Notes under the pieces: generated by a model
The model's input: only the letters and a program-made list of their open reading frames with translations
Told to the model about the DNA's origin: nothing
The model's database searches: none
Source of the DNA: an uncultured Eubacteriales bacterium
Lineage (GTDB): Bacteria > Bacillota > Clostridia > Christensenellales > Aristaeellaceae
Reading direction: 5' to 3'
DNA length: 64,000 bases
Assembly (NCBI GenBank): GCA_902793605.1
Contig: CADBEB010000006.1
Span: forward strand, 1-64,000
Translations under genes and position numbers: made by a program
In this document: positions 49,405-58,673 of the stretch, piece by piece
Layout: each line of letters starts with the position of its first letter
How positions within the stretch are numbered: the first letter of the stretch is position 1

Positions 49405-50675
49405 TCCGCATCATGAAATACGGGGAGCTGCCCAACGAGGAGATCTTTGCCCGCTCCATGCCTACAATGAACGTGGCAGACAAGGTCGCGGAGATCCTGA
49501 AGAACGTGCGCGAACGGGGAGACGCTGCCCTGCGGGAATATACGGAGCGGTATGACCACGCGACCCCGGAAAACCTGATCGTGACAAAGGAAGAGATGGA
49601 GGAAGCGATCGAAGCGACGGAACCGTCTTTTCTCGCGATGCTGGAAAAGGCAGCGGCAAACATTCGCAAGTTCCATTCCCGGCAGGTAAGGAATTCCTTC
49701 ATTATCAACGATGAGCCCGGGATTGTGATGGGCCAGAAGGTGATCCCGGTAGACCGGGCCGGCCTGTATGTGCCGGGCGGCACGGCAACCTATCCCTCCA
49801 CGGTGCTGATGGATGTGATCCCCGCCAAGATCGCGGGTGTAAAGGAAGTCATCCTGACGACGCCGCCCGGACGGGACGGGAAGATCAATCCGACCATCCT
49901 CGCGGCAGCGAACGTAGCCGGCGCAGACAGGATCGTCAAGATCGGCGGAGCCCAGGCCATCGCAGCCCTTGCATTCGGCACCGAATCCGTTCCGCGGGTG
50001 GACAAGATTGTCGGGCCCGGAAACGCCTATGTTGCGGAAGCCAAACGACAGGTATACGGAATGGTTTCGATCGATATGATTGCCGGGCCGAGCGAGATCC
50101 TAGTTGCAGCGGACGGGAAATCCAACCCGGCGTGGCTGGCAGCGGACCTGCTGAGCCAGGCTGAACACGATAAGGTGGCCAGCGCGGTACTGGTCACGGA
50201 CTCCATGGAACTTGCGGAAAAGGTCCGCGACGAACTGGAGCGGCAGATTCCGCAGCTCGAGCGCAGTGAGATCGCCCGGGAGTCCATCGACCGGAACGGC
50301 AAGATCATCGTGGCGGAGGACCTGCGTACGGTGATCGAAATCGCCAACGAGATTGCGCCGGAACACCTGGAACTCTGTGTGGACAATCCTTTCGACCTGC
50401 TGGACAGCGTCCGCCACGCAGGATCGATCTTCCTCGGGCGGAACTGCCCGGAAGCCCTGGGGGATTACCTGGCCGGTCCCAACCACACGCTGCCGACGCA
50501 GGGAACGGCCCGGTTCTCCAGTCCGCTTTCAGTGGATGACTTTGTGAAGAAAACGCAGTATACTTACTATACAAAGGAAGCGCTCACCCGGGTGGCGGAG
50601 GATGTGGCTGCCTTTGCCCGGAAAGAAGGACTGACCGGGCATGCCCGCAGTGCAACGATCCGAACGGAAGAATGA
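49401..50675 (+). CDS. hisD: Histidinol dehydrogenase
   Basis: This 424-residue zinc enzyme oxidises histidinol to histidine in two NAD-dependent steps. It shows PVDRAGLYVPGGTATYPSTV near 115, the NAD site KIVGPGNAYVAEAKR near 198, MIAGPSEILV, the Zn/His region SQAEHDKVASAVLV near 250 and NHTLPTQGTARFSSPL near 365. It overlaps hisG by four bases (ATGA). Confidence 0.97.
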   Translation: MIRIMKYGELPNEEIFARSMPTMNVADKVAEILKNVRERGDAALREYTERYDHATPENLIVTKEEMEEAIEATEPSFLAMLEKAAANIRKFHSRQVRNSFIINDEPGIVMGQKVIPVDRAGLYVPGGTATYPSTVLMDVIPAKIAGVKEVILTTPPGRDGKINPTILAAANVAGADRIVKIGGAQAIAALAFGTESVPRVDKIVGPGNAYVAEAKRQVYGMVSIDMIAGPSEILVAADGKSNPAWLAADLLSQAEHDKVASAVLVTDSMELAEKVRDELERQIPQLERSEIARESIDRNGKIIVAEDLRTVIEIANEIAPEHLELCVDNPFDLLDSVRHAGSIFLGRNCPEALGDYLAGPNHTLPTQGTARFSSPLSVDDFVKKTQYTYYTKEALTRVAEDVAAFARKEGLTGHARSATIRTEE

Positions 50676-50690
50676 AGGGATGGATATGGA

Positions 50691-51755
50691 ATGAGTCGGT
50701 TTTTTTCTGAGAAGTATATTGATCTTGAACCCTACGTGCCGGGTGAACTGCCGAAGAACAAACGGGAGATCAAGCTGAACACCAATGAGAACCCGTATCC
50801 CCCGCTGCAGGAAGTGACGGACGCGGTCGCTGAGGAGAGCCGGAAACTGAACCTGTATTCCGATCCGGACAGCCTGGAACTTCGCCGGGCACTGGCTGAC
50901 AATCTCGAGGTGCCGGAGGATCACCTGATCGTGACCAACGGTTCGGACGAGATCCTGAACTTTGCGTTCATGGCATTCTGCGATGATCATATCCCAGCGG
51001 TCTTTCCGGATGTAACCTACGGATTCTATCCCGTTTTCGCACAGATCAACCAGCTTCCTTACCGCGAAATTCCTCTGAAGGATGATCTTACGATCGATAT
51101 CAATAAGTTTTTCCAGGTGGCCGGAACGCTGTTCATCGCCAATCCGAATGCACCGACGGGCATCGCCCTGAAGAAGAGCGAGATCGAGCAGATCCTGCAG
51201 AACAACACGTATAACGTCGTCGTGGTGGACGAAGCCTATGTGGACTTCGGGGCGGAAAGCTGCCTCCCGCTGGTCGAGGCATACGATAACCTGCTGGTCA
51301 CGCGGACCTTCTCCAAGTCCAGATCGCTGGCCGGCGCGCGCCTGGGCGTCGGCATCGCTCAGCCGGAACTGATCGCAGACCTGAACGCTGTCAGGAATTC
51401 CACCAATCCTTACAACGTGAATCGCCTCACGGCCGCGGCCGGGATCGCCTGCCTGAAGCACGACGACTACAACATGGAAAACTGCCGGAAGATTATCGAA
51501 ACCCGGAGCTGGAGCGAACGCGCCCTGAAGGATCTCGGGTTTGAGATGACCACCTCCCGGACCAATTTCCTTTTCGCCCGGCATCCTGACATCTCCGGTG
51601 ATGAACTGTACAAACGGCTGAAGGACCGGGGGATTCTGATCCGTCATTTCAAAGGCCAGCGGATCTGTGATTACAACCGGATCACCATCGGCACACCGGA
51701 ACAGATGGAAAAACTGGTCGAGGCGATCAAAGAAATCCTGGAGGAGAAAGCATGA
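50691..51755 (+). CDS. hisC: Histidinol-phosphate aminotransferase
   Basis: This 354-residue class I/II PLP enzyme forms histidinol phosphate. It shows IKLNTNENPYPPL near 27, NGSDEILNFAFMAF near 83, FIANPNAPTGIAL near 146, VVDEAYVDFG and the PLP lysine in TRTFSKSRSLAGARLG near 206. It is placed between hisD and hisB. It overlaps hisB by four bases. Confidence 0.96.
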   Translation: MSRFFSEKYIDLEPYVPGELPKNKREIKLNTNENPYPPLQEVTDAVAEESRKLNLYSDPDSLELRRALADNLEVPEDHLIVTNGSDEILNFAFMAFCDDHIPAVFPDVTYGFYPVFAQINQLPYREIPLKDDLTIDINKFFQVAGTLFIANPNAPTGIALKKSEIEQILQNNTYNVVVVDEAYVDFGAESCLPLVEAYDNLLVTRTFSKSRSLAGARLGVGIAQPELIADLNAVRNSTNPYNVNRLTAAAGIACLKHDDYNMENCRKIIETRSWSERALKDLGFEMTTSRTNFLFARHPDISGDELYKRLKDRGILIRHFKGQRICDYNRITIGTPEQMEKLVEAIKEILEEKA

Positions 51756-52339
51756 GAAAAGCTGAAGTATGCCGCAAAACCGGTGAGACGGATATCCGGA
51801 TCAGCCTGGCCCTGGAAGGGGACGGCACGAGCACGATCGATACCGGTGTAGGTTTTCTCGATCATATGCTGACGCTGTTCGCCCGCCACGGGAGATTCGA
51901 CCTGGAGGTTTCCTGCAAGGGAGATACTTTTGTGGACGACCATCACTCCACGGAGGACATCGGGATCGCGCTGGGCAAGGCATTTGACCAGGCCCTTGCG
52001 GACCGCAGGGGCGTTGTCCGCTACGGCAGTACGATCCTGCCGATGGACGAGAGCCTGATCCTCAGCGCTGTTGATCTGTCCGGTCGGGGACTGCTGGTAT
52101 ACGATCTGAGCATTCCGGCAGAGAAGGTCGGAACATTCGATACCGAACTCACGGAAGAGTTCTTCCGTGCTTTCGCGCATAACGCAGGCGCGACGCTGCA
52201 CCTGAAGCAGCTGGCCGGCAGCAACAGCCATCATATCATCGAAGGAGCCTTCAAGAGCGTTGCACGCAGTATGAAGGCAGCTGTAGCGGTGGATCCTGAT
52301 TTCGCGGAGGAGATCCCCTCCACCAAGGGAGTTTTATAA
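51752..52339 (+). CDS. hisB: Imidazoleglycerol-phosphate dehydratase
   Basis: This 195-residue single-function dehydratase has the Mn-binding motifs GVGFLDHMLTLFARHG near 30 and DDHHSTEDIGIALG near 64, then the second-repeat FRAFAHNAGATLHL near 142 and NSHHIIEGAFKS near 160. There is no HAD phosphatase domain, so the phosphatase step must come from hisJ downstream. Its stop shares a base with the hisH start. Confidence 0.97.
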   Translation: MRKAEVCRKTGETDIRISLALEGDGTSTIDTGVGFLDHMLTLFARHGRFDLEVSCKGDTFVDDHHSTEDIGIALGKAFDQALADRRGVVRYGSTILPMDESLILSAVDLSGRGLLVYDLSIPAEKVGTFDTELTEEFFRAFAHNAGATLHLKQLAGSNSHHIIEGAFKSVARSMKAAVAVDPDFAEEIPSTKGVL

Positions 52340-52953
52340 TGGTAGCGATCATTGACTATGGGGTGGGAAATCTCTTTTCGCTGAAGAGTTCCTTTGCCGC
52401 GATCGGGCAGGAGGCGGTCGTGACCGCCGACGCGGAGAAACTGAAGCAGGCTGACCGGCTGATCCTGCCGGGCGTCGGCGCCTTCCGGGACGCGGCGGAG
52501 AAACTTCACCGGTCCGGGATGGATACGGCCCTGAAGGATGAGGTTTCACGCGGCAAGCCGCTTCTCGGGATCTGTCTGGGGATGCAGATGCTGTTCGAAC
52601 GCAGCTATGAATACGGCGAATACGAAGGCCTCGGCCTCCTGAAGGGAGAAATCCGTCCGATCGCCGAACGGATCCCCGCGGGTCTGAAGATTCCGCAGAT
52701 GGGATGGAACAGCCTGCGGATCCTCAGGGAATCCCCGCTGCTGAAATACACCCGGGAAGGGGAATACGTCTACTTTGTCCATTCCTACAGCGCGGTAAAC
52801 TGCGATGAAAGCCTGCTGGCCGTGACCAATTACGGTACGGGACTGACTGCCTGCGTGGGGAAGGAGAATATATACGGCTGCCAGTTCCATCCGGAAAAGA
52901 GCAGCGAAGTCGGCCTGCGGATACTGAAGGCCTTTTGTGAGGTGCAGAGCTGA
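52339..52953 (+). CDS. hisH: Imidazole glycerol phosphate synthase, glutaminase subunit
   Basis: This 204-residue class I amidotransferase supplies ammonia to HisF. It shows AIIDYGVGNLFSLKSSF at the start, ILPGVGAFRDA near 43, the nucleophile Cys in LLGICLGMQMLFERSYE near 80 and the His-Glu pair in CQFHPEKSS near 184. The TAATG overlap with hisB and the one-base overlap with hisA indicate tight coupling. Confidence 0.97.
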   Translation: MVAIIDYGVGNLFSLKSSFAAIGQEAVVTADAEKLKQADRLILPGVGAFRDAAEKLHRSGMDTALKDEVSRGKPLLGICLGMQMLFERSYEYGEYEGLGLLKGEIRPIAERIPAGLKIPQMGWNSLRILRESPLLKYTREGEYVYFVHSYSAVNCDESLLAVTNYGTGLTACVGKENIYGCQFHPEKSSEVGLRILKAFCEVQS

Positions 52954-53666
52954 TGATCATATTTCCGGCGATCGACCTGTTTGAGGGCAGGGCAGTGCGG
53001 CTCCTGCGGGGCGACTATGCGCGGATGACCGTTTACAGCGATCATCCCGAAGAGATCGGGAAAGATTTTGCCGCGGAAGGCGCGACCCATGTCCACCTGG
53101 TAGATCTTGAAGGCGCGAAAAGCGGGACCACTCCCAACCTGGATACCGTGCTTCGCATCCGGGAGAGCGCAGGACTCTTCTGCGAGATCGGCGGCGGGAT
53201 CCGGAACATGGGAACAGTGGACACTTACCTGAAAGCCGGACTGGATCGGGTGATCCTCGGGACGGCAGCGGTGGAGGACCGGGAGTTCCTCGGGAAAGCA
53301 GTGACAAAGTACGGGGAGAAGATCGCCGTGGGCGTGGACGTCCGGGACGGTTTTGTTGCCGTGAAAGGGTGGACGGAGAACTCTGCTCTTCACTTCATGG
53401 ACTTCTGCCGGGAGATGGAAACCATCGGCGTGAAGACACTGATCTGTACCGATATCTCCCGGGATGGTGCCATGCGGGGTACGAACAGGGAAATGTACCG
53501 TGAACTTTCGGAGACTCTGAGGCTACAGATCACGGCTTCGGGCGGTGTGTCCTCTCTGGAGGATGTGGAGAACCTGCGGAAGCTGAATCTGTACGGGGCG
53601 ATTATCGGAAAGGCATACTATACCGGTGATATCGACCTGAAGCGTGCCATTGAAATCAGTCAGTAA
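52953..53666 (+). CDS. hisA: ProFAR isomerase
   Basis: This 237-residue TIM-barrel isomerase opens the ribose ring of ProFAR. It shows FPAIDLFEGRAVRLLRGDY at the start with the catalytic Asp, HLVDLEGAKSG near 48, EIGGGIRNMGTVDTYLKAG near 75 and the second catalytic Asp in CTDISRDGAMRGTN near 168. ASGGVSSLEDVENL near 195 closes the phosphate site. Normal length. Confidence 0.97.
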   Translation: MIIFPAIDLFEGRAVRLLRGDYARMTVYSDHPEEIGKDFAAEGATHVHLVDLEGAKSGTTPNLDTVLRIRESAGLFCEIGGGIRNMGTVDTYLKAGLDRVILGTAAVEDREFLGKAVTKYGEKIAVGVDVRDGFVAVKGWTENSALHFMDFCREMETIGVKTLICTDISRDGAMRGTNREMYRELSETLRLQITASGGVSSLEDVENLRKLNLYGAIIGKAYYTGDIDLKRAIEISQ

Positions 53667-53678
53667 GGAAGGACAGCG

Positions 53679-54437
53679 ATGATCACAAAACGCATCATTC
53701 CCTGCCTGGACGTGAAGGACGGCCGGGTGGTCAAGGGTGTCAATTTCCAGCGGCTCGGGGATGTGGCATCCCCGGTGGAGCTGGCGAAGTACTACAGTGA
53801 CAACGGCGCGGATGAACTGGTGTTCTACGACATCACGGCATCTGCCGAAGGCCGGGCACTGTTTACGGATATCCTGACAGAGACGGCGCGGACCGTTTTT
53901 ATCCCGCTGACTGTCGGCGGGGGGATCAATACCACTGACGATTTTGATCGGGTGCTGAAGTGCGGGGCGGACAAGGTTTCCGTCAATTCAGGTGCGATCC
54001 GGGATCCTTCGCTGGTGGGGAAGGCAGCGAAACTGTACGGGGATCAGTGCGTCGTGCTGAGCGTGGATGTGAAACGGGTGGACGGCGTCTTTCGGATCTT
54101 CGCGAAAGGAGGCAGGGAGAACACCGGCATGGAAGCCATCGAGTGGATCCGCCGCTGCGTCGGTGAAGGCGCCGGCGAGGTCGTGGTCAACTCCATGGAC
54201 ACGGACGGCGTAAAACAGGGCTTCGATCTGGAACTGCTCGGGCAGGTCTGCGACGCCGTTCAGGTACCGGTGATCGCCTCAGGCGGCGCCGGAAAGATCG
54301 GGGATTTTATCACACTCTTCAAAACCCTGCCGGGGGTGGATGCGGGGCTTGCCGCCTCGATCTTCCACTTCGGCGAAGTCAGGATCAGCGACCTGAAGGA
54401 AGAGATGAAAAAGAACGGGATCCCGGCAAGGATCTGA
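53679..54437 (+). CDS. hisF: Imidazole glycerol phosphate synthase, cyclase subunit
   Basis: This 252-residue TIM-barrel cyclase uses HisH-derived ammonia to make IGP and AICAR. It shows IIPCLDVKDGRVVKGVNF at the start (catalytic D11), PLTVGGGINTTDDFDRVLKCGADKVSVN (in part) near 77, the second Asp in NSMDTDGVKQGFD near 170 and IASGGAGKIGDF near 201. AGGAAGGACAG precedes the ATG. Confidence 0.97.
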   Translation: MITKRIIPCLDVKDGRVVKGVNFQRLGDVASPVELAKYYSDNGADELVFYDITASAEGRALFTDILTETARTVFIPLTVGGGINTTDDFDRVLKCGADKVSVNSGAIRDPSLVGKAAKLYGDQCVVLSVDVKRVDGVFRIFAKGGRENTGMEAIEWIRRCVGEGAGEVVVNSMDTDGVKQGFDLELLGQVCDAVQVPVIASGGAGKIGDFITLFKTLPGVDAGLAASIFHFGEVRISDLKEEMKKNGIPARI

Positions 54438-54449
54438 GAGGAGAAAAAC

Positions 54450-55097
54450 ATGCTGAACATTGATGAACTGAAGTTTGACGAGAACGGCCTGATTCCCGCA
54501 ATCGTCGTGGACGCGGAGAACGGAAAGGTGCTGACCCTGGCTTACATGAACCGGGAAAGCCTGCAGATTTCCATGGAAAAAGGGCTGACCTGCTTCTGGA
54601 GCCGCAGCCGCCGGGAGCTGTGGCTGAAGGGGGAGACGAGCGGCAACTACCAACATATCGTATCCATTACCGCTGACTGCGACCGGGATGCCCTGGTCGT
54701 GAAGGTCGAAAAAGACGGACCGGCCTGCCACAAGGGAACGGAAAGCTGCTTCAACGATCTCCTCTGGGAGAGCGATGAACGGCATGAGTTCACCTACCAA
54801 GGTCTGATGGAGCTGATCGCCGGCCGGAAGACCGAAAAGAAGGAAGGTTCCTATACCACTTATCTGTTTGAAAAAGGACTGGACAAGATCCTGAAAAAGG
54901 TCGGCGAGGAGACCACAGAGGTCATCATTGCTGCCAAGGACAGGGACAAGAAGAACACGGTCTATGAGATCGCTGACCTGACCTATCACGTGATGGTGCT
55001 GATGATCGAAGCCGGGATCTCCCTGGAGGACATCCACAGGGAACTCGCCTCACGCCATGTGATCGACAAGAAGATCAAGCAGGAGAAAATGGTCTGA
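54450..55097 (+). CDS. hisIE: Bifunctional PR-AMP cyclohydrolase / PR-ATP pyrophosphatase
   Basis: This is a 215-residue fused enzyme for the second and third steps. The HisI half (1-105) has [29 protein letters not shown], the Zn/Mg ligands in [11 protein letters not shown] and a Cys pair in [12 protein letters not shown]. The HisE half (about 118-205) has [20 protein letters not shown] and [24 protein letters not shown] precedes the ATG. It overlaps hisJ by one base. Confidence 0.97.
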   Translation: MLNIDELKFDENGLIPAIVVDAENGKVLTLAYMNRESLQISMEKGLTCFWSRSRRELWLKGETSGNYQHIVSITADCDRDALVVKVEKDGPACHKGTESCFNDLLWESDERHEFTYQGLMELIAGRKTEKKEGSYTTYLFEKGLDKILKKVGEETTEVIIAAKDRDKKNTVYEIADLTYHVMVLMIEAGISLEDIHRELASRHVIDKKIKQEKMV

Positions 55098-55834
55098 TGA
55101 AGGATCTTCATATGCATACAGTCTTCTCCGACGGAAAAAACACACCGGAGGAGATGGTGGAGGAAGCGATCCGGCTCGGGCTGGATACCGTCGGCATCTC
55201 GGATCACAGCCACCTGGATCCCTGCGGTATGACCCTGGAAGCCGGTGCGGAATACCGTTCGGAGCTTGTCCGCCTGAAGAAGAAATATGCAGGACGGATC
55301 CGGGTGCTGTGCGGACTGGAAAGGGACTTTATCTCCGATGATTTCGGGGATTACGATTACGTGATCGGATCCGTCCATCTGCTGACCATGCCGGACGGGC
55401 ACCACGTATCGGTGGACTGGACCGCAGAGAAACAGCGGGAAGGCGTTAAAAAGTACTTCGACGGGGACTGGTATGCTTTCGCGGAGAGCTATTATGCCAC
55501 GGTCGCGCGAGTGGCTGAAGTAACCAAATGTGACATCATCGGCCATTTTGACCTGATCACCAAATTCATCGAGCAGGATCCCTGTTTTGACGTCAGACAT
55601 CCACGGTATGTGAAGGCCTGGCAGGCGGCGGCGGATAAGCTGCTGAAGACGGGTAAACCCTTCGAGATCAACACCGGGGCAATCTCCCGCGGGTACCGGA
55701 CAGAACCCTATCCGGCAAAGGATATCCGGAACTACATCCGCAAACATGGCGGTATGATGATCCTTTCCAGCGACAGCCATCAGAAGAATACCATTGCCTA
55801 CCGCTTCCGGGATTATATTTCGGAGATCCGGTGA
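55097..55834 (+). CDS. hisJ: Histidinol-phosphatase, PHP type
   Basis: This 245-residue PHP-family metal phosphatase shows DLHMHTVFSDGKN at the start, ISDHSHLDP near 34, GLERDFI near 70, VIGSVHLL near 90 and ILSSDSHQKN near 223, all metal-ligand motifs. As the last gene of the histidine operon, and because HisB lacks a phosphatase domain, it most likely provides the histidinol-phosphate phosphatase step. A terminator overlaps the stop. Confidence 0.93.
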   Translation: MKDLHMHTVFSDGKNTPEEMVEEAIRLGLDTVGISDHSHLDPCGMTLEAGAEYRSELVRLKKKYAGRIRVLCGLERDFISDDFGDYDYVIGSVHLLTMPDGHHVSVDWTAEKQREGVKKYFDGDWYAFAESYYATVARVAEVTKCDIIGHFDLITKFIEQDPCFDVRHPRYVKAWQAAADKLLKTGKPFEINTGAISRGYRTEPYPAKDIRNYIRKHGGMMILSSDSHQKNTIAYRFRDYISEIR

Positions 55835-55860
55835 AGAACTCACCGGGTCTTTTCAGTTTT
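55825..55860 (+). terminator. Terminator of the histidine operon
   Basis: GATCCGGTGA (55825-55834) pairs with TCACCGGGTC (55840-55849) through one G-T pair, followed by TTTTCAGTTTTT. The stop codon of hisJ is in the 5' arm. Confidence 0.7.
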
Positions 55861-55961
55861 TGAAAGATCTTTTCCATTTCCGGGGAACTTTTTCACCTGT
55901 ACGGCGTCTGACAGGGTGAAGCCGGCAGGAGACCGGCGAAACGGGAAGGAGACTGAAGAAG

Positions 55962-57788
55962 ATGAAGCGTTTTACAGCGTTGATCCTGGCGGTGCTGATG
56001 ATCCTGACGGTTGCGGCGCCCGCAATGGGTGAGGAGAACAAGATCTGGCAAAAAGGCGATACCGGAGAAAAAGTCACCTGGATCCAGCAGCGGCTGAAGG
56101 ACCTGGAATACCTGAACCGGGAACCCACCGGTGTTTTTGACGAGGAGACCGAAGAAGCACTCCGGGATTTCCAGCGTGACAACGGACTGCTTCGGACCGG
56201 CATGGCGGATGAAGTGACGATGAGGGCCCTGGAGACTGCGACCGAGACCGTGTCAGACAGGCAAAGATACGTTTGCAATGAGGCGGAGTATGAGGAAAGC
56301 GCGGCGTACGACGGTTCCATGATGATGACAGCTGCCTACGCCCCGACGCCTGCCAAGGGTATGGCGGCAGAGACAGACTGGAACACGGATGAATACACCC
56401 ACTTTGAATCCAACCGGTTCCTGAGTACGCAGACATCCCCGTTGTCCACTTTCGCGGCGGACGTGGATACCTCTTCCTATGCACATTTCCGGCGGCTGGT
56501 CCTGAACGGGGAACATGTGCCGGCGGATGCGATCCGGATCGAGGAGATGCTGAACTACTTCCACTACAATTACCAGGCGCCTAAAGGCGATGAACCCTTC
56601 GGCGTGACGGTTGAAATCGGGAACTGCCCCTGGAACGATAAGACAAAGCTGATGCTGATCGGCCTGCAGGCAAAGGAAGTCACAAAGACCGATCGTCCCG
56701 GACACAACCTGGTCTTCCTGATCGACACCTCCGGAAGCATGTACGGAGCAGACCGGCTGGACCTGGTGAAGCGGGCTTTCCTGATGCTGCTGGACGAGAT
56801 GGAACCCACGGACACAGTATCCATCGTGGCCTATGCCAGCCAGGAACGCGTGGTGCTGGAAGGCGTGCCCGTCGGCGGAAGCGGCAAGGTTACGATCATG
56901 GAAGCGATCTCCGAGCTGGAAGCCGGCGGCGCGACCAACGGCAGCGCCGGGATCGCCCGGGCCTATGAGATCGCATCGAAATACTATGTGGAGGGCGGCG
57001 TGAACCGCATTCTGCTTGCGACTGACGGCGACCTGAACGTCGGTACCACCAGTGAAGGCGAACTGGCGGAGATGGTGACAGAGAAGAAAAAGGCCGGCAT
57101 CAGCCTGACCTGCCTGGGTGTCGGTATGGGCAACTACAAGGACAACAAAATGGAAGCTCTGGCAGACTACGGCGACGGCAACTGCTGGTACCTCGACACG
57201 ATCCATGAAGCCCGCAAAGCCCTGATCAGCGAAGCCGGCGGCACCTTTATCACCGTGGCGAAGGACGTTAAGATCCAGGTGGACTTTAACCCCTCAAAGG
57301 TGAAGGGCTACCGCCTGATCGGCTACGAAGACCGTGTCATGGCGGCTGAAGACTTTGCCAACGACGAGAAGGACGGCGGCGAGATCGGGAGCGGACACCG
57401 GATGACTGCCCTGTACGAGATCGTTCCGGTGGACTCCGATTTTGATTTTGGTGAGGCGGAAAGCCGCTACCAGAAGAACAACACAGTGGACAACAACAGC
57501 GCCGATTGGCTGACTGTTGCCATCCGGGCCAAGGAGCCGGAAGGCACCGAGAGCAAGCTGTACGAATACCCGGTCGGACTGGAACAGTTCACGGAGACCC
57601 TGAGCGATAACATGCGGTTTGCCGCGGCGGTTGTGGAAGCCGGGATGCTGATCCGGAACAGTGAATGGAAGGGAACGGCAACCTGGGACAGTGCGCTGGA
57701 GCTCGTACGGAGCTGCGGAAATGTGACCGGCGACGCCTACAAGGAAGAATTCCTCTACCTGCTGACGTTGCTGCAGCGGGGAAACTAA
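55962..57788 (+). CDS. Secreted YfbK-like vWA protein with peptidoglycan-binding domain
   Basis: This 608-residue exported protein has a signal peptide (MKRFTALILAVLMILTVAA, cleavage near AMG-EE). Residues 25-90 are a peptidoglycan-binding type 1 domain (GDTGEKVTWIQQRLKDLEYL). Residues 130-245 are a YfbK N-terminal region (SPLSTFAADVDTSSYAHFR). The vWA domain follows with MIDAS residues in FLIDTSGSMYG, then ATNGSAGI and LATDGDLNVG. The C-terminal 190 residues match the DUF3520-like tail (VKIQVDFNPSKVKGYRLIGYE). It is likely wall-bound and metal-dependent; partners unknown. Confidence 0.88.
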   Translation: MKRFTALILAVLMILTVAAPAMGEENKIWQKGDTGEKVTWIQQRLKDLEYLNREPTGVFDEETEEALRDFQRDNGLLRTGMADEVTMRALETATETVSDRQRYVCNEAEYEESAAYDGSMMMTAAYAPTPAKGMAAETDWNTDEYTHFESNRFLSTQTSPLSTFAADVDTSSYAHFRRLVLNGEHVPADAIRIEEMLNYFHYNYQAPKGDEPFGVTVEIGNCPWNDKTKLMLIGLQAKEVTKTDRPGHNLVFLIDTSGSMYGADRLDLVKRAFLMLLDEMEPTDTVSIVAYASQERVVLEGVPVGGSGKVTIMEAISELEAGGATNGSAGIARAYEIASKYYVEGGVNRILLATDGDLNVGTTSEGELAEMVTEKKKAGISLTCLGVGMGNYKDNKMEALADYGDGNCWYLDTIHEARKALISEAGGTFITVAKDVKIQVDFNPSKVKGYRLIGYEDRVMAAEDFANDEKDGGEIGSGHRMTALYEIVPVDSDFDFGEAESRYQKNNTVDNNSADWLTVAIRAKEPEGTESKLYEYPVGLEQFTETLSDNMRFAAAVVEAGMLIRNSEWKGTATWDSALELVRSCGNVTGDAYKEEFLYLLTLLQRGN

Positions 57789-57801
57789 AGAAAGAAAATG
57801 A

Positions 57802-57830
57802 ATGACAAATAATCCGTAAGTGAATATAAT
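57802..57830 (+). promoter_or_regulatory. Promoter upstream of the PHP gene
   Basis: ATGACA (57802-57807), 17 bases, TATAAT (57825-57830), 33 bases before ATG 57863. Confidence 0.6.
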
Positions 57831-57862
57831 GGCATGGATGTGAACCGGAAGGGAGAAACACC

Positions 57863-58645
57863 ATGCCGTTTTTATATGAGACCCATATGCATACCTGCCA
57901 GGCAAGCGCCTGCGGGAAATGCACCGGGAAGGAGCATGCTCGCTTCTACAAGGAGCAGGGGTATACCGGGATCATCATGACCGATCATTTTTTCGGCGGG
58001 AACACCGCGATCGACCGGAAACTGCCCTGGGAGGAGCGAATTGATCTGTTCTGGCGCGGATATGAGGATGCGAAGGAAGAAGGCGACCGGATCGGACTGG
58101 ATGTGTTCTTCGGCCTTGAGCAGAACTTCCGCTTTGACGAATACCTGATCTACGGACTGACAAAGGAATACATGAAGGCACATCCGGAGATGGAACACTG
58201 GACAAGACAGCAGCAGCTGGAGGAGGTACACAAGGCCGGCGGCTGTGTGATCCAGGCGCATCCCTTCCGGATGCGCGGCTATATGGACCGGATCCGTCTC
58301 GGACCGGATTTCGCGGACGGCATTGAGGTCGCCAATGCAGGAAACGAGGCGCTGGATGACGCCCGGGCGTGGCGCTACGGGAAGGAGAAGGGCCTGGTGA
58401 TGACCGCAGGCTCCGACAATCACCGGTCTCCGGCGGATGAGCTGTACGGGGTCAGGCTTGAAAAAAGATTGACAAGCATTTCCGATTATGTCAAAATGAT
58501 CATGAATAGAAATGTGATCGGATTATATGTTCCTGAGGGCCGGTTTGAGCTGGCCGGTGTGCCGGAGATCGATGAACGGCATAAGGCGTATCTGCTGGAT
58601 GATTCCGGGCAGGATATTCCTGCACCGAAAGAATGGATCGATTGA
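57863..58645 (+). CDS. PHP-domain phosphoesterase
   Basis: This is a 260-residue metal-dependent hydrolase of the PHP family. Motifs are ETHMHTCQASACGKC near 6, IIMTDHFFGGN near 37, VFFGLEQNF near 77, CVIQAHPFRMRGY near 130 and MTAGSDNHR near 177. It resembles PolIIIA/YciV-type PHP phosphoesterases more than HisJ. The substrate is unknown. AAGGGAGAAAC precedes the ATG. It lies 28 bases upstream of the GGDEF/EAL gene and is probably co-transcribed with it. Confidence 0.88.
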   Translation: MPFLYETHMHTCQASACGKCTGKEHARFYKEQGYTGIIMTDHFFGGNTAIDRKLPWEERIDLFWRGYEDAKEEGDRIGLDVFFGLEQNFRFDEYLIYGLTKEYMKAHPEMEHWTRQQQLEEVHKAGGCVIQAHPFRMRGYMDRIRLGPDFADGIEVANAGNEALDDARAWRYGKEKGLVMTAGSDNHRSPADELYGVRLEKRLTSISDYVKMIMNRNVIGLYVPEGRFELAGVPEIDERHKAYLLDDSGQDIPAPKEWID

Positions 58646-58673
58646 GAAATCTGAGAAGAAAGGACAGGCAGCG

